Origin: Seminavis robusta | Lineage: Eukaryota; Bacillariophyta; Bacillariophyceae; Naviculales; Naviculaceae | Assembly: GCA_903772945.1 (NCBI GenBank) | Contig: CAICTM010000398.1 | Location: 1 to 64,000 of the forward strand | Reading direction: 5' to 3' | DNA: 64,000 bases | Part shown: positions 31,801-41,433 of the stretch, in pieces | Layout: each line of letters starts with the position of its first letter | Position numbering within the stretch: position 1 is the stretch's first letter | The notes under the pieces: generated by a model | The model's database searches: none | Told to the model about the DNA's origin: nothing | Seen by the model: the letters and a program-made list of their open reading frames with translations, nothing else | Program-made: the position numbers and the translations under genes

Positions 31801-34790
31801 CAAATTCGCGACTTGTCCCGTAAAGCTGGAGGACATCGATCGCGCCGAATTAATTTTGGGAGCGACATGGCAAGGCCAAGGGCTCTACTACACGCAGACG
31901 CCCCCCACAGTGACCGACAGTATTCAATCTGTACCGAATGAGCTGGTGGCACCACAAAGGTTCCTGACCGGATGAATGGATGTTTTATGTCTATGAGATT
32001 GCCTTTCTGGCATTCACTGACTTGTCAAATCCGACACCGCGAATAGCCTACCTGACACAACAGAAAAGGAAAATCATCTATCCGCCATTGACAAAATTTT
32101 TGATCGGTAGGAAATAATGATTTCAAAATCAAAGAAATACAGTGCGACCTGGAGTTCAAGAGCTGATGATCCTGTCAAAACGACATGGAGCTCAACTCAA
32201 CCATGGAGCGCTCAGACTCACAGTGGTCCGCCGACGGAACATCCGAACCTTGAAGGAGCGCATCCGCGCAGCCTGGCATTCAAACCCCGTTCATGGTGAT
32301 GCCAAAGTGATGATTGTGGAATTGTGTACGATGTTAATGTAACTCACCTCTTCCCGCGCTTGATTGAATCTCCAAAGTGTATCCTCCCAGGCAGATCTTG
32401 AGGTCGGACCACACAACTACAAAGATATTCAGTACACTTTTGAGCTTTGTCTCGCTTCCAACGAACCAGAAAGCTCAATTCCATGGAGCCCCGGCGATTG
32501 GATTGCTTCTATCTCCGTCCATTGATGGACACCACCAAGGTGGACACAGTTGGATGGACCTCGTCACCTTTGAGGTGATCACGCACAGCATGTCCGCATC
32601 CTGCCGATGCCTCGCTCAGTCATTGATGCTTCGAAAAGAAGCATACGGTGAGGGTAAGAACCACTAATCTTTCACACCGTGACTTTGTGAATTTTTACCT
32701 TAGGTTTGCCTGCAGGAGTGATGTGTCAATGGAAATGAGAGCTACCTCAAGTCTATGGAGACTCTTCGGACGAAGATTCAGTGGAATCCCGGAATCAGAT
32801 GAAGATTTGAGGATGGAACGCCCCAGGGCTAGTACAAAGGGCATCCAAACAGTATGCCAAAACATTGACTCCGATGAAGAAGGAGAAGAGGGATTCCAAT
32901 GAATCCCAACAAGCACAAGTCCAGACAACCCAAGTTGAAGAGACGCACCACAGGATACCAATGATGGAAAGCAACTCGCTGACCAGCCAAGCTTCCAAGC
33001 TTCCTCGAGTTGGAATTCGACGCTCAGCTCGGATCGCCACAGCCGAACAAAGAAAGGAGCTACCTTCATCCAAGATGAGAAGCGAAGAAAACCACTATGT
33101 ATGAGACAAGAGACAAGCAAACATCTAGCTTTGTTCAGGACTCCTGTAATCACAGAGTGCCACAGCAGAAGTAAGGATGAGAGCAGCCATCCCAACAACA
33201 TCTTCTACCCAAGGTCTGAAAGTGTGGGGCAACACAAAGCCAGAAAGGCGGCGCTCAAAGAGATGACCAGCTACACAGCAGATGTTTCAGTCCAGTCGAC
33301 CCAAACGAAATGCAGTGATTTGAATTGAAAAAGGCACAAATGGCACTTATGTTTGTGAGTGAGAAAAGGGATGGCACGGTCAAGGACCGTGCAGTCTACA
33401 ATGGGAAACCTACAAGGTGTACCATCAGAAAGAAGATGCCAGAAGTCCAACAGTTTCACTGAGGGTTTGTGTTATCCATGTGGTGTCGATGCATCTGAAG
33501 ATAGGATGTGATGTCCACTGGATGTTCCAATGCGTTCATCCAAACCCCAATGCCAAAATTCAAACAAGGTGAAGACAGGTCCTCATGATCATTGAGGGTA
33601 CCCTTGCAGACTTACTTGTTGAAATAACCCTGACACATATGCCTCTTCCTGACATACAAAAAGGGACGCGTCCTTATGTTGTCGTGGAAGAGCCATTTAT
33701 GGATGTTTTGGCAGCATTACTTGGTACAAGCTTTCAGAAGCGACCTCGAAGAAATTGGTTTGTGTTCAACAGATACGATCCTTGTGTGGCCAACCGCATG
33801 ATCGAGGGTACCAACAAACAATCCGATTCCATGTTGACGACCTAATGTCAAAGCCACAGAATGAAGTTGTGAAAACCAAACTCTGGAATGTTTAACGCTA
33901 GGTATGGAACTATGGAGCCGTAAAGGCAACCGTGGTCCCAAGCATGACTACTTGGGATGACGGTGGATTTTCCAACCCAGGAAAGGTTGTGATTGACATG
34001 ATAGATTATTCAAGAAAAATGATCTCAGAGTTTCCATGGACTTTGGGGCAATGAAGAAGTACCAAGTGCAGCTCCTCCTGACCTATTCAGCTCTGGTGAT
34101 GGCACCATCCTGAATGACAAGAACAGAGAAACTATCATACCTTTGCAGCAAGCTGTTGTTCCTGTGCAACGTGCTCGACCAGATGTGCAGACTCTCACTA
34201 CTGTGTTATGCACTCGTGTCAGAAGCCCATCATTGATGATTGGGACAAGTTGTTCAAGGCCTCAAGTTTTGGATCAGACGGCGCAGGACAAGTTGACCTA
34301 CACATTGATACATACGCATCATCACTTGTGGTGGACGCATCATTTGCAGTCCATCCTGATATACCGTTCCCATACAGGAAGTCATTCCTTTGGAAGTGTG
34401 CGGTGCTGTCTGTGTCTGCGAAACAGAAATTGAATTCGAGGAGCAGCACGGAAGCGGAATTGATTGGAGCTGACGATGTATGTCGCCCATGTTGTGGCAA
34501 AGTTGTTCCTTGAAGAGCAGGGGATCGTGTGAAGGACAACATCCTATGCAGGACAACAAAAGCACGATCATTCTTGCAGAGAATGCAAAGGCAGTTCGGG
34601 CAAAAGAACTCGGCTATCAACATTCGTTTTTTTTTATTCATGACCATGGAAAAGGCAACCTTAGAGTTGTGTACTGCCCAACTTGGAGATGCGTGGAGAT
34701 TTTTCACGAAGCCCCTTCAGGGCAAGCTCTTCCACGAGCACAGGGCTTTCATCATGGGCATCCACCCCTTGTTTGATTGCCTAAATTTTA
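28870..34790 (+). pseudogene. gag-pol remnants of the copia element
   Basis: No long frame survives. Recognisable pieces in different plus-strand frames: a Cys-rich zinc-knuckle relic near 30385-30440 (CYCC, then after a shift NPDHKLPKCK); aspartic protease YLDSGSS near 31285-31305; RNase H SRSSTEAELIGADD near 34432-34480; NKSTIILAENAKAV near 34555-34600; and, after another frameshift, NIRFFLFMTM to RFFTKPLQGKLFHEHRAF near 34615-34745. Integrase and reverse transcriptase stretches between are too broken for me to place firmly. Several frameshifts and stops make the element unable to code for its own movement. Confidence 0.8.
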
Positions 34791-34827
34791 TTCGTTCCAC
34801 GTGCCACTTAGGGACCGTGCAGGAGTG

Positions 34828-35066
34828 TGTTGGAGAAAAATACCTGACACCTCTATCTATTGATTCGTGTATTAATCATCTAGTCCGGTTCGCATGTAAA
34901 TTGATCATGCAAGGAACCAAGGGAGTTTTAGGTCTAAAGTGTTGCGGGTCCTTATATCCAATTCAATCACAAGAATTGCTATGCACCACCAGAAAATCCT
35001 CACTTTTGCTTTTCAGCTTAATCAAAACCAAATTACTCCCAATAACTGCAGATACAGCAAATAACA
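34828..35066 (+). repeat. 3' LTR
   Basis: 239 bp, begins TGTTGGAGAAAAATACC and ends AATAACA. Counterpart of 28086-28333. Starts about 60 bases after the last pol remnant. Confidence 0.92.
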
Positions 35067-35071
35067 AAGGG
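35067..35071. repeat. target-site duplication, right copy (AAGGG)
   Basis: AAGGG directly after the 3' LTR matches the copy at 28081-28085. Confidence 0.9.
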
Positions 35072-35279
35072 CGGTCGGTGTGACAGGATGGAGAACGAAC
35101 AAGAGGGACCACCGTGCTCTTGGAGGGAGGAAAAGATACCCAGTTTGAAGAACAGGATGAGACAAGGGAACAGCGATATTCTGCCACGGAGCCATTGCCC
35201 AAAACTGTAGCTAATGAAATAGAAAAAAACAGCGATGCTGAGTGACAGAATATTTTCCCCGTAGATTGCTTCGGTACAA

Positions 35280-36950
35280 ATGCCAAGAGGACATCAGGGA
35301 CGTATCCGTAGGGCAAAAGCCTTCGCAAAAAAGCTGCTCAAAGAACTGCGGGGTGATGCTCTGCCCCTGCCACAAGGAAATAACAGGATAGAGGAAGGCA
35401 GTGAGACAAACCGAGGCGAAATCACTGTGCAAGAGATACCATCTGTGGCTAGTGCAAACCAGGAACGCAATGACCAACGCAATGGTGACAATGAACAGCA
35501 GACACCCAATGAGCCACCAAAGAAGAGAAAAAAACCATTCAAGCGGTCACAGCGATTCAGCACAAGGAAAAAGAAAATTCGAGACATATGGAAAGAGAAA
35601 ATAGCCGGACTCCCAAGTCTCAAGGAGCTTGAGACAATAATCAACGATGAAGATGCCGCGATCCGGTACATGGCTGAAAAGGGAGCGATCAAGATCCCTA
35701 CTGTATGTGGCAGGTGCAATTCAACCGTAAAGCCTGACTGGAAACGGCACCAATCAAGATGCCAGAAAGCACACTGCATCTGGAATCCACCAACCGTCTG
35801 CGAGATCTGTCCATGTGACGAAATGGAAGAGGTTCCAGTGAGCACGACCGACACCGGAAGACAGTGCACGAACTTAGAATGCAGATGGACTTGGAGTCCA
35901 GGAAAGCCGTGGAATTGCTCCTTCTTCAGAGGAAGCTTTCTCCATGACTGTAGACTGCCCAAAAACGAGATTCTGTTGCTCCTCTATCTTTGGCTGAACA
36001 ACGCACCCCACAAGATGATACGGAGCCTACTTGGATGGGACGGTGAGACAGCTACCAGGTGGCTCAAGTGGTGCCGTAAAATGTCACAAGAAATTGTCAT
36101 CTCCCAGCCACACCAGAACAACATGATTGGTGGACACAACATCATCGTGGAGATAGACGAATCGAAGTTTGCCAAACGAAAGTATCACAGGGGACGACGA
36201 GTCAAGGGAAGCTGGGTCCTCGGAATGGTTGAGAGAACACAGGAGAGACGAATGGTACTCCTCGTTGTATCTGACAGGACACGCAAGGCATTGGAACATG
36301 CAATAATGACCTTCGTGCATCCTGGTTCAACAATACACACGGACATGTGGAAAGGGTATATCAGCCTCGAGCGACTTGGATACACCCACAAGACGCTATG
36401 CCACAAATATGAGTTTGTGTCCGCGGAGGGAACCCATACGCAAACGATTGAAGGAAACTGGACGCCTCTTAAAAGAGCAATTCCAGTACAATGCAGGAGT
36501 GGAGTGGATCTTCAGGAGTACCTATTCCAGTTCATGTGGAGGAGGACGAATGAGGGAAACGAGTGGGAGGCACTGTGGGAGGGACTGTCAAGAGTACAGC
36601 TGACCATGCAGGAGCTTGAACGAATGGAGGTTGAACGTGAAAGGAACTGCGAGGACGACGACGAGGATTATGCGCCAATTGAGGATGCGGAGGAGGCCGA
36701 ACAGCTTGAGGAAGAGGCAGACAACGACAACGAATACCAGGACTTTGTGGAGATGTTTGGAGACATGGATCTTACACCAGTGTCCGAAGGAGGACACATG
36801 GTGGAGGCAAGGAACGACACTACGGCAGAGAACGACGAGGAACGGCTACATGAAGACTTGGCCTATGAAGTTATTGGTGAGATGCTGGCAGGTGGAGAGA
36901 TCGACCGATCAATCTTTTTTCACGATGGCCAGCAAAGAGCAAATATATAG
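35280..36950 (+). CDS. Merlin/IS1595-type (ISXO2-like) DDE transposase
   Basis: Uninterrupted 556-residue protein with the ISXO2-like/IS1595 transposase fold used by eukaryotic Merlin DNA transposons. Visible motifs: first catalytic Asp in IIVEIDESKFAKRKYHRGR (about 292), RRVKGSWVLGMVER, second Asp in IHTDMWKGYISL (about 353), and the third acidic position in QTIEGNWTPLKRAI (about 390). A putative zinc-binding region precedes it (VCGRCNSTV, HQSRCQKAHC, CEICPC; about 140-185). The first 110 residues are basic with KKRKK tracts, likely nuclear targeting and DNA binding. The C-terminal 80 residues are strongly acidic. The frame is intact while its neighbour element is decayed, so the copy is younger, active or domesticated. 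I could not find terminal inverted repeats. Confidence 0.88.
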   Translation: MPRGHQGRIRRAKAFAKKLLKELRGDALPLPQGNNRIEEGSETNRGEITVQEIPSVASANQERNDQRNGDNEQQTPNEPPKKRKKPFKRSQRFSTRKKKIRDIWKEKIAGLPSLKELETIINDEDAAIRYMAEKGAIKIPTVCGRCNSTVKPDWKRHQSRCQKAHCIWNPPTVCEICPCDEMEEVPVSTTDTGRQCTNLECRWTWSPGKPWNCSFFRGSFLHDCRLPKNEILLLLYLWLNNAPHKMIRSLLGWDGETATRWLKWCRKMSQEIVISQPHQNNMIGGHNIIVEIDESKFAKRKYHRGRRVKGSWVLGMVERTQERRMVLLVVSDRTRKALEHAIMTFVHPGSTIHTDMWKGYISLERLGYTHKTLCHKYEFVSAEGTHTQTIEGNWTPLKRAIPVQCRSGVDLQEYLFQFMWRRTNEGNEWEALWEGLSRVQLTMQELERMEVERERNCEDDDEDYAPIEDAEEAEQLEEEADNDNEYQDFVEMFGDMDLTPVSEGGHMVEARNDTTAENDEERLHEDLAYEVIGEMLAGGEIDRSIFFHDGQQRANI

Positions 36951-38237
36951 AGTTTTGTGATGTCGGTGGTAAACGATTTACATAGTGTACGAGTCTTTAA
37001 TTACTGTATCGAATTGCTCTAAGAAAACAACAAATTAGTGCTACTTAGAGGTATTGGCGGCAGGAGCGATAACCATCCATGTAAGTGAAATAACAGGGGG
37101 CCCAAATACGTGTAGACTTCAGTATCTTTTCAACGTAGTCCCGATTGGCGACATTTGCGAAGACAACATCACCAAAAACCAGCAACCATCCTTTAAACAC
37201 CTTAGATGTCACATGGAGTTCACCGTTTTTATTCGCGGTCGTGGATCACCAAACAGCGATTATATCCTTTCAGCGACAATCGCTGATCGCTAGTGGATCC
37301 AACAAAAGAAAGCATCGTGTGGACCACTATTCGCACCAAACAAAGCTCGCCAACAAGATCTACAACACAGAGCCGACACACAAGGAGGGCTCAACCGAGC
37401 CATGCGTCTACGCTGTAATGAAGGGACAACGATGGCGGCCAGCCAAAAAACAAAGTTTCATGGTCGCATCGTGACAGAATGGTTGACATTTTTTGAGTCG
37501 TATTATCCAAGAAAGCGGTTCTCCAAGATGACCTTTTCCCCTCCATTGGTTCCCGTGAGACGCAAGCAACTTACAAAAAAGGAGGAACAATGATCACAAC
37601 CCAGCGGGAGGGTCAATATTCTGCGAGGATGGCAGGAATTTTGAAAATTGTGGGATCGCGTGGTAAGTCTCTAAGTCTTTGGAATGGGACTAATTTTGAA
37701 GTTTACTCACGAGCCGTTTCTTTTGCTATCATGACGTCACAGGCTGGCTACCCGATGGTACCCGACCACTGCTCTACCAAAATTCAGAAGGCAGCCGAGC
37801 TGTCTCACACTCCGCTGCATTCTGCCAGAGCGGACGTCTCCACAGCTGGAAGAGCTGCTGGAAGTACCGGTACCGTGTAACCGACAGCACAAAAGCGACA
37901 CAGATAGACTAGATGCCATCCTATCGGCACTGGTACCACTCTGGTACTAGCTAGTACTCTGGTACCACTCAGTAGCAACGTTTGGATAAGAGCCTTTCAT
38001 TGGAGAAAGGCAACTGCCTCAACTGCGATGGCGCAACGCAAAAGGCAGAAGAAGAATTGGAAGCCTCCAGTATGTGTTTTGTATTAGAATAAATGATAAA
38101 ACACTATGTACCTTTTGCTTTATTAAGAACGTGCCACCAGTCATTCGTTCATGCGTTCATGCGTTCATGCTTCCATACGGTGCTCTAGAACAGCGGCATC
38201 TCGTCACCAAATCAATCAGTTTTTGCTTGCCTTGTTC
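36951..38237. other. intergenic, right flank of the transposase gene
   Basis: About 1.3 kb. Plus-strand frames at 37145-37474 and 37402-37593 are short and unrecognised, and might be host-gene or transposon fragments. Includes an inverted 8-mer pair (CAGCGATT...AATCGCTG, about 37254-37285), GGTACC/CTAG-rich words (37865-37975), and three copies of CGTTCATG at 38146-38169 in the 3' flank of the protease gene. Confidence 0.4.
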
Positions 38238-39248
38238 CTAAGGAGTGAAGTAGCGTGATATCTGATAACCAGTCCTTCCCATGAATGAATAGAAACTACA
38301 CAAGCAACCAACACACTCCCTATCACAGCTTTCATCATCTTCTTGGTCATCAATCCAGTCAGCAAATGCTGCAACACTCGAGTAGACATCGGGTGCATAC
38401 GCATCAGCGCATCCTCCAACGGCCCCGCTAACAACCCCAACAAGAATTCTTGGAAGCAAATCTGAAAGAAGGGGGCCACCAGAGTCTCCAAAGCAGGCTA
38501 TCAGGGGATGAACAACACAAAGAGTTAGCTTTCATTTTGATGTACATGTAGCAATCCAAAGGTATGATGATGTGTTGTATTGTATTGTATTGTACTCACT
38601 TCCTGCTCTGACGCCATCGGCACAAACATGCAATCCTAGTGTAATGTCGTCTCCGTAGAATCTTTTGCACTCCGCCTCCGGCACAAAGCCGTAAAGAAGC
38701 TGCATTAGGTGCTCAGCAGCATATCCTGTGGTTGTGTTTCGTCCCATTCCTGCCACCAACAAAGGCTGACCCTCAAATGAAGGTTCGGAAAAGACTCTGT
38801 TCAATACCGGGAACTCAATGTCGTCGACTCGGTCCTTCTCATTGATCTTGAGGACGGCAATATCATACTGGAACTTGGGCCACACGTACAAGGGGTGCGA
38901 CTTGGCACATCGCACTCTAACTTCTCGTCCGTCGGTTCGATTGGTGGCACCCACGCGGACAGTATCTGGATGTGACCCCTGAACACAACTGGCAGAGGTC
39001 AATACCCGTGTTGGGGATATAAGAGTGCCTGCACATTCACCATTGGCAAACAGAGTAAAAAATGGAAAGATTTCGGGGATGGCAGTTACAGCACCGACAA
39101 GGTCAAAGGTCGACGAGTCTTCCAATTCCTCTGGTTGCAGTTGTCGCTCCCTCAACTTGGTATCCGATGCAGCTGCAGCATAGGCAACCACGAATTGCCA
39201 TAGGAGCAGCAATCTTCCTACCAACCGCCTATTCGATGAGCTACTCAT
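38238..39248 (-). CDS. secreted trypsin-fold (S1) protein lacking the catalytic histidine
   Basis: Exons 39248-38600 and 38497-38238 give 302 residues. The start at ATG 39248 (MSSSSNRRLVGRLLLLWQFVVAYAAAAS) is a signal peptide, so the protein is secreted or vacuolar. The chymotrypsin fold is clear: CAGTLISPTRVLTSASCV, YDIAVLKI with the catalytic-position Asp, RAGS joined by splicing to TCFGDSGGPLL with the nucleophile Ser, and the late GVVSGAVGGCADAYAPDVYSSV strand. The site that reads AAHC in active trypsins reads SASC here, with Ser (codon AGT, residue about 87) in place of His. Unless another residue substitutes, it should be a poor protease or a pseudoenzyme with binding function. A Cys-rich tail follows the fold (DESCDRECVGCLC). 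Confidence 0.85.
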
Positions 39249-39884
39249 GGTCAAAAGATGACAATGTCAGGTCGATTGCAAGGGCATGGGCGTTGGTTGC
39301 AGGTCTGATTTGATGATCATCCCACAGCAGCAGATTTTGGTCAACTTACTGTGTGAAGGAACAAGTACTAAGTGCCAAAATACTTAGACAAATGCTTTAT
39401 ACAAGCTGTACACCACATAATCTAAATGAAAGAAGTATGCCGGTTCTAAGTAACCATAACACGTATCGCTTATACGTAGCTAGAGTAGCCGTTTGGAACT
39501 TAGCCTTGGATCTGCTGCCACTGGCTAGTGCATTGCAGATCTTCAGGAGAAACAAAGAGGAACTGTGCTGCAGCTTTGGCCCTCGAAGACGACTTATTGG
39601 GAACAGAACGAGGGTCAACGTTTCGTGGATTCATCACGCTTCGTTATAGCAGCCACCACCTCAAGTTGTCTCCAACATCGTCCAGAGTCGAGAGGATCGA
39701 ACGGTTTGACCCTCCAGCATCCCCAATTGTCATTAATTGGAAAGATAACGGAGGAGTCGAGGATCTGCAAAGAAGGAAGACACAACGACAAGCAGCGGCA
39801 GGATTTGCTACATCAACCCATGGTCAAAGGGTAGCAGCAGTCTGAGTCGAGTCGATAAATTTGTTCACCGATAAAAGAAAGACC
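39249..39884. other. divergent intergenic region
   Basis: Lies between the start codons of the S1-type gene and the myristoylated-protein gene. Small open frames at 39528-39845 on the plus strand are not recognisable. No gene called. Confidence 0.4.
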
Positions 39885-40442
39885 ATGGGAAACCAACCTA
39901 CCACCATTTGCTGTGCCGACACCACAGGATGTCAACGCGTAGAGCTCGCGTCGACTTCTTCCTATGAGAATGGTCAAAACAGTACAAGAGGGAAACCGCG
40001 GCTACTGAGACGCGTGATCGACACCTTTCGTCCTTCTCCAAGAGCACAACCGACGTCAGGCTTCTTCAAGGGCAAATTTGCTTCATCGACCATGGCAATG
40101 GAAACTGTGGCAACTGGACATGGTACTGCACATACCAGACCAGCCAGCAACTTCAACCACAATACTCATAGCAACAACAAGCCGTACCAGCCACGGCATG
40201 ATATGCACCGAGGAAACCAGGATATCTCATCATCACGGCAACCGCCACCCCACAGTCAGGTACGTTCCCTATCTTCCATGTCCACACAATCTGAAATTGG
40301 TGGAGAGAGATATGATAGGGAGGCCAGATCCGACATGCTGTCACGGCGGTCTAGTTATTGTAGCGCCCGGGAAGGAGTCGAAGAAGCGCGAGAGCAATTG
40401 GAGCCAGAAGGCGATCGCTTATCGAAGCCACCGAATGAATAA
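39885..40442 (+). CDS. small basic protein with N-myristoylation/palmitoylation signal
   Basis: 185-residue protein of unknown family. Start chosen at ATG 39885, which sits in ACCATGG context and gives MGNQPTTICCADTTGC: Gly2 with Thr at position 6-7 fits N-myristoyltransferase, and the following Cys pair could be palmitoylated, so membrane anchoring is expected. The in-frame upstream TTT/ATA region offers no better start. The rest is low-complexity, basic and Ser/Arg/His/Asn-rich (RLLRRVIDTFRPSPR, DMLSRRSSYCSAREG) with many likely phosphorylation sites. The C-terminal 25 residues form an acidic helix (EEAREQLEPEGDRL). No enzymatic domain is visible. Confidence 0.6.
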   Translation: MGNQPTTICCADTTGCQRVELASTSSYENGQNSTRGKPRLLRRVIDTFRPSPRAQPTSGFFKGKFASSTMAMETVATGHGTAHTRPASNFNHNTHSNNKPYQPRHDMHRGNQDISSSRQPPPHSQVRSLSSMSTQSEIGGERYDREARSDMLSRRSSYCSAREGVEEAREQLEPEGDRLSKPPNE

Positions 40443-41353
40443 GTGTTTTGTATGTACCCACAGTCAGTGCCGTATGACCGCATATACTACCAAATGATAC
40501 CAACAATGGCAAAAGGTCCGAGGTGACTCTTGACATGGATGGACGAATGGGCATACCAGTACCCTAGTATTGGAAAGGCATACTACTATGTACCCACTAA
40601 ACTACTTTTTGGGTTGTACCGTAGCTGGACTGGACCACCATCTGTTGGTTGGTAGCAAGAAGCAGTGAAAACCTCACCATGCAGCAAGGCAGGATTTCTT
40701 TTCCTTTTTATCCTTTGTTCCAATGAAACGCACATCATCCTGTAATTATAACTATTTCATACACATCAAAATTTCTTTATCTTGTGCTACACTGCTGTGC
40801 AGTTGCCCACACAATTGCCATGCAGACACCAGTTGTTCTAGCTAGTACAGAACTGTAGGCTGATGAGCAAACAGGCGGACAGGTGTCCAGCAACAGGCTG
40901 CAATAGAGACCCTCACCACTCTGATGGGCAACCCGTTACGGTACTGGTACGGACGATCACAGTCGATCACTACTGGTACCGGACCGGACCGGACCGGACC
41001 GGACCGGCTGTTCCCTACCGAAAGGGTGCAAAGCTCCGCCCTTTGCCCGTTCAGGGGCCCGCATTGCATCTCAACCAATTCTGAAGAAATCAAATCATAC
41101 AGTACCCACTCTCCGTCTAGCTAGCCGGCCTTTCCAAAGATGCAACATGATGAAGCTAGCTAGTAGCTGGTAGCTTTGCATGGTACCGCTGCCGGTACCA
41201 GTACTAGCTACTGTAGTACGGACTGGTACGATGTACTGGCAGGTACCAGGTACCGGTACCGGTACGACTGTAGCTTCATTCGTCTGAGACAGTGATCTGA
41301 TGCCTCTGCCGGCTTATTTTCAGCAACACACATCCAAGCAATGAGCGCCGACC
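40443..41353. other. intergenic, rich in GTACC/CTAG/CCGGA words
   Basis: 0.9 kb upstream of the NUP188-like gene. Contains five GGACC units (40981-41005), dense GGTACC and CTAG palindromic words at 41120-41270, and no recognisable gene. Confidence 0.5.
40979..41007. repeat. (GGACC)n short tandem repeat
   Basis: Five perfect GGACC units at 40981-41005, flanked by CC and GG. The array is nearly self-complementary (CCGG steps). Confidence 0.9.
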
Positions 41354-41433
41354 ATGATAACGGAGGAGAAGACAGCTTTGGTCAATACAACAGTGGCCAC
41401 CATGACAGGAGCGCCGTCGGGAAACACCAGTGA
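41341..41433 (+). other. overlapping upstream ORF at the NUP188-like start
   Basis: ATG at 41341, 13 bases before the chosen main start and in another frame, opens a 30-codon reading frame (MSADHDNGGEDSFGQ...) that ends at 41433 inside the main coding sequence. If used, it would lower translation of the main frame from 41354 and favour starts such as ATG 41402. Confidence 0.35.

Larger units (their letters stand above)
28086..35066 (+). mobile_element. degenerate Ty1/copia LTR retrotransposon
   Basis: 6,981-bp element bounded by two LTRs of about 240-250 bp starting TGTTGGAG and ending AATAACA, with 5-bp target duplications AAGGG. Coding remnants on the plus strand follow the copia order: zinc-knuckle region, aspartic protease with YLDSGSS, then at the 3' end RNase H with SRSSTEAELIGADD and the RFFTKPLQGKLF block typical of copia pol termini. 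The LTRs differ by substitutions and several small indels, and the coding region is broken by frameshifts and stops, so the copy is old and non-autonomous. It inserted beside or within the locus of the Merlin-type transposase. Confidence 0.92.

Noticed and set aside
35280-36950. Bacterial IS1595 contamination or recent transfer
   Set aside because: The same transposase type occurs in eukaryotic Merlin elements, and the long N- and C-terminal extensions and eukaryotic neighbours fit that better.
37145-37593. Overlapping plus-strand frames right of the transposase
   Set aside because: Short, mutually overlapping and unrecognised; may be fragments but not supportable as genes.
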